A stretch of DNA of 38,884 bases from Oscillospiraceae bacterium (GCA_015064585.1 SVRY01000024.1:1-38884); one strand, 5' to 3'. Shown: positions 8,614-18,154, counted from the first letter of the stretch. Made by a program: numbers and translations. Notes: generated by a model from the sequence alone, not told the origin.

Positions 8614-9840
8614 ATGACAGAATTACTTTCCCCTGCAGGGAATATGGAAAAAATGAAGGCTGCATTTCGCTATGGGGCGGATGCGGTATACCTTGCCGGC
8701 ACTGTTTTCGGTATGCGGGCTGCGGCAGATAATTTCACTCCCGAACAAATATACGAAGCAGTGCAATATGCGCATGCGCTTGGGAAAAAGGTATATTTAG
8801 CAGTTAATACGATTCCCCATTGGGAGGAATTTGATGCGCTTGAAACATATTTGGATAGTGTGGCTTCTGCCGGAGTGGATGCTGTGATTGTGGCTGATCC
8901 GGGAGTTTTCACCATGGTTAAGCAGCATATGCCTGGAACAGCCATCCATATGTCCACCCAAGCGGGATGCGTCAGTCATGCGGATTGCACTTTTTGGCAG
9001 AAACAGGGGGCAAGTCGTATTGTTTTGGCAAGAGAGCTTTCCTTTGCGGATATTCGACAGATCAAAAGCCGTATTTCGAAGGAATTGGAACTGGAGACTT
9101 TTATCCACGGTTCAATGTGTGTATCGTTCAGTTCCCGATGTATGCTTTCGGAAAATCTGATCGGCAGAGATGCCAACAGAGGCAGATGTGCTCAACCATG
9201 TCGTTGGAATTATAATCTTTTTGAGATTTCCGAAGAGAAACGTCCCGAAAGCCGTTTCCCTGTGGAAGAAACTCCGCTTGGTACATTTGTTATGAGTTCT
9301 AAGGATATGTGCATGATCGAGCATATTCCCGAACTTGTGGAATCGGGAATTACCAGTTTTAAAATTGAAGGCAGAATGAAAAGTGCATATTATGCGGCAG
9401 TGACTGCAAACGCATATCGAATGGCGCTGGATGCTTATCAAAAGGATCCCGACGGATATCAATATGATCCCAGATGGATGAGCGAACTTATGGGCGTGAG
9501 TCACAGAGAATACTGCACCGGATATTTTTTTGATAGCCCCCATGATACCGCGCAATTGACAGCCAATACCGGATATATTCGGGAAAAGGCATATTTGGCT
9601 GTGGCTGAAGGGTATGACTGCCAAACTGCTCGGGCACTGTTTCGCCAACGCAATAAGGTGACTGTGGGAGACGGAGCTGAACTAATCACGCCGGGCAGTC
9701 CGGGGATACCTTATGAAATTGCGGATATGCGGGACTTGGACGGAAATCCGATTGAATCTGCGCCTCATCCCAATATGCTGTTTACCGTACAAAGTGCGGT
9801 TCCGGTACGCATAGGGGATATTTTACGGGGAGCGCATTGA
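8614..9840 (+). CDS. U32-family protein, TrhP/YegQ-like (tRNA U34 hydroxylation)
   Basis: Members of peptidase family U32 such as TrhP are now linked to prephenate-dependent 5-hydroxylation of uridine 34 in tRNA; others are annotated as collagenase-like proteases. The 408 residues start LLSPAGNMEKMKAAFRYGADAVY, typical of the family. The U32 signature ETFIHGSMC carries Cys169 and is followed by Cys176, Cys192 and Cys196, which fit a four-cysteine iron-sulfur site. The start is set by AGGAGG (8603-8608). It heads a forward run of genes. Only one U32 copy lies here, whereas some Firmicutes carry two adjacent copies. The family is certain; substrate assignment to tRNA is inference. Confidence 0.85.
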   Translation: MTELLSPAGNMEKMKAAFRYGADAVYLAGTVFGMRAAADNFTPEQIYEAVQYAHALGKKVYLAVNTIPHWEEFDALETYLDSVASAGVDAVIVADPGVFTMVKQHMPGTAIHMSTQAGCVSHADCTFWQKQGASRIVLARELSFADIRQIKSRISKELELETFIHGSMCVSFSSRCMLSENLIGRDANRGRCAQPCRWNYNLFEISEEKRPESRFPVEETPLGTFVMSSKDMCMIEHIPELVESGITSFKIEGRMKSAYYAAVTANAYRMALDAYQKDPDGYQYDPRWMSELMGVSHREYCTGYFFDSPHDTAQLTANTGYIREKAYLAVAEGYDCQTARALFRQRNKVTVGDGAELITPGSPGIPYEIADMRDLDGNPIESAPHPNMLFTVQSAVPVRIGDILRGAH

Positions 9841-9895
9841 TTTTATAAATATTTAAATTGAATATTACTTGCGGATGATAGGAAGGAATTACAAT

Positions 9896-11185
9896 ATGAA
9901 TACTACACAACTGACTGAAAAAATAGCTTCAGGTGCATTGGATGGACTGTTTGAAACATTGTACGGGAAAGGGAATATCGCGCAGGCAAGGGCTCGTTAC
10001 ACAAATGCCATTGCATCCTTTACATATCTATACGGAAAAAGAGAAGGCGCAATGCTGTTTTCGGTTGCCGGCAGAAGCGAGATATCGGGTAACCATACCG
10101 ACCACAACTACGGAAAGGTGATTGCGGCATCGGTGGACTGTGATATTATTGCGGTGGCGGCGCCTTCGGAAGGAAATGTGGTGCGTATCAAGAGCGAAAA
10201 ATATAAGGAGGATCGCATCGGATTGCATAATCTCAGTCCCGATCAGTTCCCTCGTTTCAAATCTATTTCTCTGGTTGCCGGTATGTGCCGCGCAATGCGG
10301 GATTCCGGATACAAAGCGGAAGGATTTGACGCATATACCACCTCCAATGTACTCAAGGGCTCAGGACTTTCTTCCTCGGCGGCATTTGAAGTAATGGTGG
10401 GCAATATTTTAAATCATTTGTATAATGGCGGTAAAATTGAAAATACCGAAATTGCAAAATTTGCGCAGTGGTCTGAGATTCATTATTTCGGAAAACCTTG
10501 CGGATTGATGGACCAGATGGCATGTGCAGTTGGCGGATTTGTAAAAATAGACTTTGCGGATCCTCAAAAACCTATTATCGAAAAGAAGATTTTTGATTTG
10601 GATACACTGGGATATAACCTTTGTATCATCAATACAGGCGGAAATCATTCCGATCTGAATGATGACTATGCGGCAATTCCTTCGGAAATGAAGGCTGTGG
10701 CGGCGTGCTTCGGAAAGAATGTTTTGCGCGGTATTACAATGGACGAACTGCTTGATAATGCAGAGGAAATACGCAAGAAGACGGGAGATAGAGCGCTTTT
10801 GCGTGCACTGCATTTTGTTGCCGAAAATGACCGCGTGGATGCAATCGGCACGGCAATGGATGAAAAGGATATCGATTCCTTTCTTAGCGGCATTGAAGCG
10901 TCGGGAAACTCCAGCTTTAAATGGTTGCAAAATGTATTCCCTACACAGCATCCTGATGAACAGGGCGTTTCTCTGACACTGGCGGTGGCAGAACGCAGCT
11001 TGGCAAAAGCTCCCCGCAAGGGTGTTTGCCGTGTTCACGGCGGTGGCTTTGCAGGGACGGTGCAGGCATTTGTTCCTTGTGAATATGTAGATACCTTCCG
11101 TGCGGACATTGACCGTGTAATGGGTGACGGCGCATGCATGATCATGCGAGTGCGTCCTTACGGTGCGATTCGCGTGGATGAATGA
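9896..11185 (+). CDS. galK: Galactokinase (GHMP kinase family)
   Basis: Phosphorylates galactose at C1 using ATP, the first committed step of the Leloir pathway. The 429-residue protein has the galactokinase signature as GRSEISGNHTDH (residues 59-70), the GHMP ATP-binding loop GSGLSSSA (about 155-162), MDQMACAVGG, and the C-terminal GGGFAGTVQAF. The ATG at 9896 follows AGGAAGG; an in-frame TTG at 9869 is too close to that site to be preferred. No galT or galE is adjacent, so it may act outside a complete gal operon, and another sugar-1-kinase specificity is possible. The stop overlaps the next start (ATGA). Confidence 0.9.
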   Translation: MNTTQLTEKIASGALDGLFETLYGKGNIAQARARYTNAIASFTYLYGKREGAMLFSVAGRSEISGNHTDHNYGKVIAASVDCDIIAVAAPSEGNVVRIKSEKYKEDRIGLHNLSPDQFPRFKSISLVAGMCRAMRDSGYKAEGFDAYTTSNVLKGSGLSSSAAFEVMVGNILNHLYNGGKIENTEIAKFAQWSEIHYFGKPCGLMDQMACAVGGFVKIDFADPQKPIIEKKIFDLDTLGYNLCIINTGGNHSDLNDDYAAIPSEMKAVAACFGKNVLRGITMDELLDNAEEIRKKTGDRALLRALHFVAENDRVDAIGTAMDEKDIDSFLSGIEASGNSSFKWLQNVFPTQHPDEQGVSLTLAVAERSLAKAPRKGVCRVHGGGFAGTVQAFVPCEYVDTFRADIDRVMGDGACMIMRVRPYGAIRVDE

Positions 11186-11586
11186 GGATAAAACGTGTGA
11201 AAAAAGATATCAATAACCAACCGATAAACAAACGTTTAATGGCAGCATTGATACTGGAAAGTTTTGTTGTGATACTGGTATTTGCGGTTTGCGTATACGG
11301 TGTTGGCAATATGGCATTTGGCAAGTTTGTATACTTCGGCTATCTGATCGTCGGGGTGGCGCTTTTGGTATTAGCAGTGGGGCTCAACGGCGGCTTTGAT
11401 ACCAAACTGCCGGAGCCGGAGGATATTGCCGGTAATTTAACTATGGAAGAGCGAGTGGCATTTATCGAAAAGATTCGCCGCCGTAAGGAACTTGCCAAAA
11501 AGGTTGTTTTTATGGATTTTCCATTCTTATGTTGTCTTTTGTTGGATACTCTATATGTGATGTTGCCGACAGGGGGATTATTTTAA
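11182..11586 (+). CDS. Small hypothetical membrane protein
   Basis: I do not recognise a family. The 134-residue protein has a Lys/Arg-rich cytoplasmic-looking start, two adjacent hydrophobic helices (about 20-45 and 50-68), a soluble acidic-then-basic part (EEDIAGNL-like, then IEKIRRRKELAKK), and a third hydrophobic helix at the C-terminus (about 108-128). It overlaps galK by 4 nt (ATGA) and the next gene by 1 nt (TAATG), so it is probably translated through coupling. Its position between galK and a walJ-like gene suggests no specific job. It is probably a real gene because of the tight packing and continuous frame. Confidence 0.7.
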   Translation: MRIKRVKKDINNQPINKRLMAALILESFVVILVFAVCVYGVGNMAFGKFVYFGYLIVGVALLVLAVGLNGGFDTKLPEPEDIAGNLTMEERVAFIEKIRRRKELAKKVVFMDFPFLCCLLLDTLYVMLPTGGLF

Positions 11587-12368
11587 TGGCGGCGTGCGAA
11601 TTTTATACGCTTTTTTCCGGCTCTTCGGGCAACTGCGAATTTATTCGATGCGGCAAGGATGCCATCTTGGTGGACGCGGGTAAAAGCGCTAAAGCAGTGG
11701 AAACCGCGCTGAAAAGTCTGGGAGCTGATCTGTCTGAGGTAAAGGCAATATTTGTTACGCATGAACACTGCGACCATGTGGCGGCTCTTCCTGTTATTGC
11801 CAGGAAATATGGCATTCCGATCCATATTTTGTCGGCAACTGCTTATGAAATGAAGGAAGTGCCTGCGACTGCCGTGCTTCACGAAGGACTGTTTGAGGAA
11901 TCGGTGGGCGCAATTACGGTGAATGCTTTCTATACCCCCCATGACAGTGTTCGCAGCGTGGGATATACGATTTGCTGCGGCGGTCATCGGTTTGGTATCG
12001 CAACCGATATGGGTGTGATTGCGCGCAATGTGGTGGAAGCGCTGGCGGGGTGCGACTGCGCCATGATTGAATCCAATTATGATGAGGATATGCTGCGTGA
12101 CGGTCCTTACCCCTGGCATTTGAAAGAGCGGATCGCTTCGACGAGAGGACATTTGTCTAATAAAAACGGTGCACTTTTGGCGGCTATTTTGGCACATTCA
12201 GGAACAGGACGCATTGTTCTGGGGCATTTGAGTGCTGAAAACAACGATCCTGAAATTGCGTTACAGGCGGCGGCGGATGAGCTGAAACGAAGAGGCTTGT
12301 GTGCTGAATTGGATGTGGCGGATCGCAATCTGCCAACATGTATTTTTGCGGGAAGCATAACCGCATGA
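11586..12368 (+). CDS. walJ: Metallo-beta-lactamase-fold hydrolase, WalJ/YycJ-like
   Basis: The WalJ/YycJ family are metallo-beta-lactamase-fold nucleases or hydrolases found in Firmicutes, often beside the WalRK cell-wall regulator and linked to DNA-replication coordination. Of 260 residues, the zinc motif HEHCDH is at 59-64. Further metal ligands are seen in the TPHDS, ATDMG and GHLSAEN segments. The start FYTLFSGSSGNCEFI is characteristic. No walRK genes are present here; instead rlmH follows directly, as it does near walJ in many Firmicutes. Its ATG overlaps the preceding stop by 1 nt. Family assignment is firm; the symbol is by similarity of family and neighbourhood. Confidence 0.87.
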   Translation: MAACEFYTLFSGSSGNCEFIRCGKDAILVDAGKSAKAVETALKSLGADLSEVKAIFVTHEHCDHVAALPVIARKYGIPIHILSATAYEMKEVPATAVLHEGLFEESVGAITVNAFYTPHDSVRSVGYTICCGGHRFGIATDMGVIARNVVEALAGCDCAMIESNYDEDMLRDGPYPWHLKERIASTRGHLSNKNGALLAAILAHSGTGRIVLGHLSAENNDPEIALQAAADELKRRGLCAELDVADRNLPTCIFAGSITA

Positions 12369-12376
12369 GGTGAAGG

Positions 12377-12814
12377 ATGTTACAGGTCAAGTTACTTTGT
12401 CACGGTACACTCAAAGAGGAGTATCTGCGTGCTGCGTGCAGTGAATATATCAAGCGTCTTTCGGCATATTGCCGTTTTACGCTGTATGAAGCAAAGGATG
12501 ATGCATCGTTTGCAGCGTGGCTGACATCACCTGCACAGCAAAAGGATTATAAGATTGCTTTGTGCGTGGAAGGCAAGCAGGATTCTTCAGAGGAGTTTGC
12601 GGCGAGACTTGAAAAATTGACCGCAGGCGGAGTGTCATCCGTAGTGCTTGTGATTGGCGCATCGGACGGGATCCCTGAAAATTTGAAGGATCTTTGCCAG
12701 TATCGGCTGTCATTTTCTCGTATGACATTTCCGCATCAGCTGATGCGTGTTATCCTGTTGGAACAGCTATACCGTGCCATGAATATCAATCATGGCGGAA
12801 AATATCACAAGTGA
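12377..12814 (+). CDS. rlmH: 23S rRNA (pseudouridine-1915-N3)-methyltransferase
   Basis: A SPOUT-class methyltransferase that modifies helix 69 of 23S rRNA on assembled 70S ribosomes, using SAM. The 145 residues include VIGASDG (SAM knot region), the signature LSFSRMTFPHQLMRVILLEQLYRA, and the C-terminal HGGKYHK, close to the family's GxPYHK end. The length is slightly below the usual 155-160. The ATG follows GAGGTGA at about 5 nt. The placement after walJ is a common Firmicutes arrangement. Confidence 0.95.
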   Translation: MLQVKLLCHGTLKEEYLRAACSEYIKRLSAYCRFTLYEAKDDASFAAWLTSPAQQKDYKIALCVEGKQDSSEEFAARLEKLTAGGVSSVVLVIGASDGIPENLKDLCQYRLSFSRMTFPHQLMRVILLEQLYRAMNINHGGKYHK

Positions 12815-12830
12815 TATGGAGAGGAAGCGT

Positions 12831-14237
12831 ATGAAAAAAATATTGATGCATGGTGGAGCAGTGCTGTTTTTATTGGCGGCGGTGCTGGCAGTGTTTTGGT
12901 TTAATCACAGCTCTGCCTCCCGTACAACGATAACTGAGGACAATAGTCCGAGCGGCAATGAAATGGAAACAGTTGTTGAACCGACGCCCGATCAAAATCC
13001 GACTGTCAAGGATCCTACGGTAGAACCTACCGATCCCGATGTGTTGGAAAAAGAAGCGTTTGATGCGTTTTTGGCAGACCTGGAAACAATGGCGGATGCT
13101 TCCGATAAGGGGTATACAGCTCAACTTCGGTATGGCGAAGATTCTGTGCTTGTGTATTCAAAATTGGGAGGTTTTGCAAAGACATTAACGCCGGATCAGG
13201 TTGAGATGCTTCGTGTTGTGTACAAGCACACAGCGGTATCATCGTTGCCGTATTCTGAGTTGGCTATCGAAAAAGTATCGTCGCTTATGTTGTACGGCGG
13301 TCTTGTCATTGCGCACAGCGAAGAAAAACAGTATATTTTGGATCCTGTCAGCGGTGAGATCGAATGTGATGCCACCGGATATTATCCCAGCTATGAAAAG
13401 GATACCGAAGGCAGAGCAATCTTTCAAAGAGAAGAGAATTATTACTATTTTGACGGGACAATAAATGCGTTTGTGCAAACCGAGCAACCGCCCTACCGTG
13501 GATTGTATTTTGATTGCGCGCCCGAATACGGCATGCCGTACAAGTTTACCCCATATTATGATGCAGAGATCGGAAAGTGGGGTTATTTGAATGAGAACGG
13601 CGAAGTGGCAATTGAGCCGATATATCACCGCGCGTATGCATTTAACGATAATGGCGTTGCTATTGTGCAGAAAACAAAGCTTGACGGGCTTTTGTTTATA
13701 GATATAGATGGGAATGTGTTATTGGATACACATTTAGAATATTACGATTATATTGGAAATGTGTCCTATGATTGGTTCCGATCACTGCCTGATCTGACTG
13801 TATCTTCGGTAGGGGCATTATATTTTGATCACGGTTATACGCGGGTTATCATCGAAACATTTTCCCTGCGCGACAGCGCTGAATTGACGCGGACAAGAGA
13901 GGCTTTGGTGGACGTAAACGGCAACCTCTTTTCTCTGCCCGGTGATTATAGTATCGTTGCATACAGCGATGGCGTTGTGCTGCTGGAGAAGAACGGAAAA
14001 TACGGCTACTATAGCTACGAGGGAAAATGGATTGTCGATCCCATCTATGCATCTGCCACCGCGTTTGCGGGAGGTGTTGGTGTGGCAATGGATGAAAACG
14101 GAAAATACCATGCCTTTGACATCAATGGGAATGAAATTATTCCCGGAGTGTTTGATTATCTCAGTCCGGTATCGGCAGGGAAGATGTTGGGATACCGAGA
14201 AGGGGAAGGCTGGATGCTGCTTAGTATATGTGGCTAA
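12831..14237 (+). CDS. Membrane-anchored WG-repeat protein
   Basis: A 468-residue exported protein of unknown function. It has an N-terminal membrane anchor or uncleaved signal (about 4-22), then a Thr/Pro/Glu/Asp-rich linker (about 30-65) and a folded extracellular region. Two clear WG-type repeats are seen, GKWGYLNENGEVAIEP followed by IYHRAYAFND, and GKYGYYSYEGKWIVDP followed by IYASATAF; more diverged units are likely. The ATG at 12831 follows GAGAGGAAG; an earlier ATG at 12792 lies inside rlmH and would put 13 charged residues before the signal. It sits between rlmH and mnmG. WG-repeat proteins are often surface-exposed, but no ligand can be inferred. Confidence 0.8.
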   Translation: MKKILMHGGAVLFLLAAVLAVFWFNHSSASRTTITEDNSPSGNEMETVVEPTPDQNPTVKDPTVEPTDPDVLEKEAFDAFLADLETMADASDKGYTAQLRYGEDSVLVYSKLGGFAKTLTPDQVEMLRVVYKHTAVSSLPYSELAIEKVSSLMLYGGLVIAHSEEKQYILDPVSGEIECDATGYYPSYEKDTEGRAIFQREENYYYFDGTINAFVQTEQPPYRGLYFDCAPEYGMPYKFTPYYDAEIGKWGYLNENGEVAIEPIYHRAYAFNDNGVAIVQKTKLDGLLFIDIDGNVLLDTHLEYYDYIGNVSYDWFRSLPDLTVSSVGALYFDHGYTRVIIETFSLRDSAELTRTREALVDVNGNLFSLPGDYSIVAYSDGVVLLEKNGKYGYYSYEGKWIVDPIYASATAFAGGVGVAMDENGKYHAFDINGNEIIPGVFDYLSPVSAGKMLGYREGEGWMLLSICG

Positions 14238-14275
14238 GTATAATACCAAAAAAGATAAAGGAAACTTAATAACGA

Positions 14276-16177
14276 ATGAATCGATTTCATCTGGGAAAAA
14301 CAAGGATTGCCGTGATCGGCGCAGGGCATGCCGGTATCGAAGCGGCGCTTGCTGCTGCCCGTATGGGGGTGGAAACTACGCTGTTCACCATGAATCTGGA
14401 TTCACTTGCCAATATGCCCTGTAATCCGTCTATTGGCGGAACAGGAAAGGGGCACTTGGTTTTTGAAATTGATGCTTTGGGCGGTGAAATGGGGGCAGCT
14501 GCCGACAGTATCACCTTGCAAAGCCGTACGCTGAATATGGGAAAAGGACCGGCGGTGCACTCCAAAAGAATACAGGCGGACCGTGATGCGTACAAAAAAT
14601 ACATGAAAAAAACGGTGGAGAATACAGACCGTTTGACTCTTTGCCAAGCGGAGATCGTAGATCTCATTCTGGAAAAGAACGAGGATGGGAGTGCCATGGT
14701 GCGCGGCGTTGTAACGGCACTTGGCGGGGTGTATGACTGTGACGCCGTTATTATCTGCGCGGGCACTTATTTGGAAAGCGATATAATTGTGGGTCAGAGC
14801 GTGCAAAAAGCAGGACCGGACGGTATGTTGCCGTCACTTGGCTTATCAAAGGCGCTTTTGCGTGAAGGGATTACCCTTCGCAGATTTAAGACAGGTACGC
14901 CGTGCCGTGTGGACCGTCGCAGTGTGGATTTTACGAAATTGGAAATTCAGCAGGGAGAAGAGTATATTACACCTTTTTCCGATCGAACCAATGGAGTGCA
15001 ATTGAATGAAATTGTACAAATTCCATGCTATATTGTATATACCAATGAAAATACCCATCGAATTATCAGAGATAATTTGCATCGCTCGCCTTTGTATGCA
15101 GGGGTAATTCGCGGGGTAGGCCCCAGATATTGTCCCAGTATCGAGGATAAAATCGTTCGATTTGCGGATAAGGAACGGCACCAATTGTTTGTGGAGCCGG
15201 TGGGGAAGGATTCAGGGGAATTATACATACAGGGCTTTAGTTCGTCTCTTCCGCAAGATGTGCAATTGGAAATGTTGCATTCTCTGCCGGGATTTGAAAA
15301 TGCCGTGATGATGCGCCCGGCATATGCCATTGAATATGATTGCATCGATCCGCTGCAACTGTATGCTACGCTGGAGTTTAAACAGATCAAGGGCTTGTAT
15401 GGCGCAGGCCAATTTAACGGTACTTCCGGTTATGAGGAGGCTGCGGCGCAAGGGTTGATTGCAGGAATCAACGCAGCACTGAAATTGAAAAATGAACCCG
15501 AATTAATCTTAACACGGGATAATAGTTATATCGGTATGCTGATCGACGATCTGGTTACCAAAGGCACCAATGAGCCTTACCGTGTGATGACTTCGCGCAG
15601 TGAGTACCGATTGCTTTTGCGGCAGGACAATGCGGATAGCCGTTTGATGCCTTTGGGACATCGCATCGGATTGGTTTGTGATACGCGATTTGAACAGCTC
15701 AAGCAAAAGGAAGAAGCTGTACGAATGGAAATTGCCCGTTTGGAACGGACGTATATTTCCCCGACAGAACAGCTGAATGCATTTTTAGCGGAGAAAGAAA
15801 CAACGGCGGTATCCTCAGGTGTTTCTTTGGCGGATCTGCTTCGCAGACCCCAGCTGAGCTATGCAGATTTGATACCGCTGGATGAAGATCGGATCGAACT
15901 GCCAAAGTCGGTACAGTTAGAAGTGGAAATAGCGGTGAAATATGAAGGCTATGTCCGACGTCAAATGGCAGAAGTGGAACGCAACCGCAAACTGGAAAAT
16001 ATGCGTTTGCCTTTGGATTTGGACTATCATGCAATTGAAGGACTTCGTTTGGAGGCGCGTCAAAAATTGAGCGAAAACCGGCCGTTGACCCTGGGACAGG
16101 CATCCCGCATTTCGGGGGTTAGTCCTGCGGATATTTCTGTACTGTTGATTCGTCTTTCGGGCAAAAGCGAACTGTAG
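14276..16177 (+). CDS. mnmG: tRNA uridine-5-carboxymethylaminomethyl modification enzyme, FAD subunit
   Basis: MnmG, with the GTPase MnmE, adds carboxymethylaminomethyl (or aminomethyl) groups to U34 of several tRNAs. The 633-residue protein starts with a dinucleotide-binding fold (GAGHAG, residues 15-20). It carries [22 protein letters not shown], a hallmark of the family with a catalytic cysteine, and [10 protein letters not shown]. The middle motif is [21 protein letters not shown]. The C-terminal helical MnmE- and tRNA-binding domain is complete. The ribosome binding site (AAAGGAA) is further from the ATG than usual. mnmE is not adjacent. It is followed 10 nt later by rsmG, the classical gidA-gidB pair. 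Confidence 0.98.
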   Translation: MNRFHLGKTRIAVIGAGHAGIEAALAAARMGVETTLFTMNLDSLANMPCNPSIGGTGKGHLVFEIDALGGEMGAAADSITLQSRTLNMGKGPAVHSKRIQADRDAYKKYMKKTVENTDRLTLCQAEIVDLILEKNEDGSAMVRGVVTALGGVYDCDAVIICAGTYLESDIIVGQSVQKAGPDGMLPSLGLSKALLREGITLRRFKTGTPCRVDRRSVDFTKLEIQQGEEYITPFSDRTNGVQLNEIVQIPCYIVYTNENTHRIIRDNLHRSPLYAGVIRGVGPRYCPSIEDKIVRFADKERHQLFVEPVGKDSGELYIQGFSSSLPQDVQLEMLHSLPGFENAVMMRPAYAIEYDCIDPLQLYATLEFKQIKGLYGAGQFNGTSGYEEAAAQGLIAGINAALKLKNEPELILTRDNSYIGMLIDDLVTKGTNEPYRVMTSRSEYRLLLRQDNADSRLMPLGHRIGLVCDTRFEQLKQKEEAVRMEIARLERTYISPTEQLNAFLAEKETTAVSSGVSLADLLRRPQLSYADLIPLDEDRIELPKSVQLEVEIAVKYEGYVRRQMAEVERNRKLENMRLPLDLDYHAIEGLRLEARQKLSENRPLTLGQASRISGVSPADISVLLIRLSGKSEL

Positions 16178-16187
16178 AGAGGCATCT

Positions 16188-16892
16188 ATGAGCTTTAAAG
16201 ATAGTTATTTTCGGATATTAAATGAAAATGGGCTTGTCTGTTTTGCGACCGAACAATTGGCGGATCGTTTTGCGGAACTGACTGAGCGGTTGATTGCTTT
16301 TAACAGCCATGTCAATTTAACAGCGATCACCGATCCTGAACAGATCATACTGCGGCATTACGCAGATTGTTTGGCTGTGGCAAATGCTTTTCCCCAAGGG
16401 GCTTCGGTTTTGGATGTGGGATGCGGAGGAGGTTTTCCCTCTTTGCCGTTGGCGATTGCCAGACCGGATTTGACCATTACGGGACTTGACAGCACTGCTA
16501 AAAAACTGGTGTTTGTTGAGAATACGGCAAAAGAGATGTCTCTTTCGCTTTCTACCGTTGCGGGAAGAGCAGAGGAATTGGCGCATGGAAAGAAACGAGA
16601 GTCTTATGATGTGGTTACTGCCAGAGCGGTTGCGGCATTGAATGTTCTTTGCGAGTGGTGTTTGCCCTTTGTAAAGCTTGGCGGCTGTATGATCGCCATG
16701 AAAGGCAGCGGTGGCAAAGAAGAACTGCTCGCGGCAAAAAATGCAATTTCTGTTTTGGGAGGCGGTGACGCTGAGGTGACAGAATACGCATTGTCGGATA
16801 TGGGAAGAACGCTTGTGAAGATTCCCAAGATTCGTTCTACACCGTCGCAGTATCCCAGACCAAACGGTAAGATTATGAAAAAGCCGCTTTGA
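16188..16892 (+). CDS. rsmG: 16S rRNA (guanine-527-N7)-methyltransferase
   Basis: RsmG methylates G527 in the 530 loop of 16S rRNA using SAM; its loss in other bacteria gives low-level streptomycin resistance. The 234-residue protein has the family start and the SAM-binding motif LDVGCGGGFPSLPLAI (GCGGG at 78-82), then VTARAVA and MKGSGGKEEL in the catalytic core. It directly follows mnmG and is the last gene of the run, with a strong terminator 13 nt after the stop. In many bacteria this pair lies near the origin; no origin is seen here. Confidence 0.97.
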   Translation: MSFKDSYFRILNENGLVCFATEQLADRFAELTERLIAFNSHVNLTAITDPEQIILRHYADCLAVANAFPQGASVLDVGCGGGFPSLPLAIARPDLTITGLDSTAKKLVFVENTAKEMSLSLSTVAGRAEELAHGKKRESYDVVTARAVAALNVLCEWCLPFVKLGGCMIAMKGSGGKEELLAAKNAISVLGGGDAEVTEYALSDMGRTLVKIPKIRSTPSQYPRPNGKIMKKPL

Positions 16893-16904
16893 CAAGCGGT
16901 TATG

Positions 16905-16944
16905 AAAAAACAGGATGGCTGATCAAAAGCCATCCTGTTTTTTT
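16905..16944 (+). terminator. Terminator of the mnmG-rsmG run
   Basis: A 16-bp perfect stem (16905-16920 with 16928-16943) with a 7-nt loop; the 3' arm ends in a run of seven T. It marks the end of the forward block. Confidence 0.92.
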
Positions 16945-17013
16945 GCACAAAATTAAACCAAGAAAATTGGTGATTTTTTTAAGCGGCATGTATAAATATA
17001 AAGTGCCTTGTAT

Positions 17014-17053
17014 AAAAACAACCTGTGCCCGAGAAACCGTCGAGCACAGGTTG
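17014..17053 (-). terminator. Terminator of the reverse-strand VanY-like gene
   Basis: CAACCTGTGC (reading 17053 backwards and its partner at 17019-17028) forms a 10-bp stem with a 15-nt loop. On the reverse strand it is followed by a T-run. It lies 8 nt after the stop of the VanY-like gene. Confidence 0.85.
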
Positions 17054-17061
17054 CTATTTGA

Positions 17062-18108
17062 TTAGTTTTTGATTAACACAATGTATCCGTCCATGTTATT
17101 ACCGGATATTTCATAGTCAACATTCTTGGGAACCGGAATGCCTTTGTCTTTGGCATCGGTTTCTTTTACATAATAGAGCGAATACGACTGTTCGTCTACG
17201 GTAATGTCCAAGCGCTTGTTATAATTGTACGCTTTCAATGCTTGCACATATTCTTCCAAAGAATAATTTTGACTCTTCATGTATTTGGCATGCACTACAC
17301 CTACGAAGCGGTATTGAGACTGAGAGGCAGAAACGCCGGTTTGTGCCACCTTGGAAGCGGGATAGCGGAGGATAATGCCGTAATTATGGCAGTTTTCAGA
17401 AAGCCAAAGTGATATAGAGCTGGAAACAGCATCCGGATCTTTTAACTGATAGTAGCGGGTAGGGGTCTCGTTCAGATCGATCATGCGCAGTTCGGCAGAA
17501 AGACCGGTATGGTATTCGGATGAACTGGGATCGATATCGCGCAGGTAACCGGTGTTGACCATCAGATCGCGGGTTGTATTGCCGCAGTTTTCCACCATTG
17601 CATCTGCCATTTTGCAAAGGGCATCGGTAAAAGCATAGCTGAGTTCGATTGTGTTGGTGCTGGATTGCAGATTCTTAGTATCGCTTGTTCGGTTGTCGCG
17701 CACCGAAAGAACCTGCAGACTGTTCACACGTGTGGGATCATTGCTGGTAAAGATACCTGCGTTTTCGGAAATGTAAGTGTACTCTTTGTTTACGAGAACC
17801 AAAGATCCGCTGGCAATGCCGGGCGCGGGGATCCACTGAACCGAACCGCTGGGGATGATATCCGTATTTCCGGGGGCGGTGGTGCCGGGGGTGGGATTAT
17901 GATCTTCCGTAGACGGAAGTTGTGTTGTCGGGTTTTCGGTATCGTTAGGCGGTGTATCTTCGGCACTGCCTGTTTTTGCTTTGGATACGGAAACAAAAGC
18001 AATCGAAACGATTGTAGCTGCCAGAATACAGGCGATTGTTGCTATGATATATATGCCAAAGAATTTTTGGCGAAGCCCATTTACTTTTGAGGATTTTTCT
18101 TCGAGCAT
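17062..18108 (-). CDS. VanY/M15B-like membrane protein with degenerate active site
   Basis: A 348-residue protein with an N-terminal membrane anchor (about 16-41), a Pro/Thr/Asn-rich linker (about 50-95) and an extracellular domain resembling VanY-type D-Ala-D-Ala carboxypeptidases. Similar blocks are MVNTGYLRD (family: VNSGYRS), SSEYHTGLSAEL (family: SEHQTGLAVDI), WLSENCHNYGIILRYPASK and QYRFVGVVHAKYM, then LEEYVQAL. The residues expected to bind zinc are changed: Tyr199 for His, Glu206 for Asp, Gln265 for His; the catalytic Glu is Ser262. It is therefore likely a non-catalytic binding or scaffold protein. AAGGAGG supports the start at 18108. The fold call is by visual alignment; loss of activity is inference. 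Confidence 0.72.
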   Translation of the reverse strand: MLEEKSSKVNGLRQKFFGIYIIATIACILAATIVSIAFVSVSKAKTGSAEDTPPNDTENPTTQLPSTEDHNPTPGTTAPGNTDIIPSGSVQWIPAPGIASGSLVLVNKEYTYISENAGIFTSNDPTRVNSLQVLSVRDNRTSDTKNLQSSTNTIELSYAFTDALCKMADAMVENCGNTTRDLMVNTGYLRDIDPSSSEYHTGLSAELRMIDLNETPTRYYQLKDPDAVSSSISLWLSENCHNYGIILRYPASKVAQTGVSASQSQYRFVGVVHAKYMKSQNYSLEEYVQALKAYNYNKRLDITVDEQSYSLYYVKETDAKDKGIPVPKNVDYEISGNNMDGYIVLIKN

Positions 18109-18145
18109 GGCGCCCTCCTTGATGTATTCCTTATTTTATGCATAC

Positions 18146-18154
18146 AGTATAGCA
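18146..18154 (-). promoter_or_regulatory. Extended -10 promoter of the VanY-like gene
   Basis: On the reverse strand, TGC followed by TATACT (18146-18151), an extended -10. The -35 region 17 nt upstream is only a T-run. It lies 38 nt before the start codon. Confidence 0.6.

Noticed and set aside
8375-8665. 97-residue N-terminal extension of the CapA-like gene
   Set aside because: It would cross the promoter and the ribosome binding site, and would bury the lipoprotein signal that starts at 8374.
16894-17060. Small RNA gene between rsmG and the VanY-like gene
   Set aside because: The two hairpins are explained by convergent terminators; no promoter between them.
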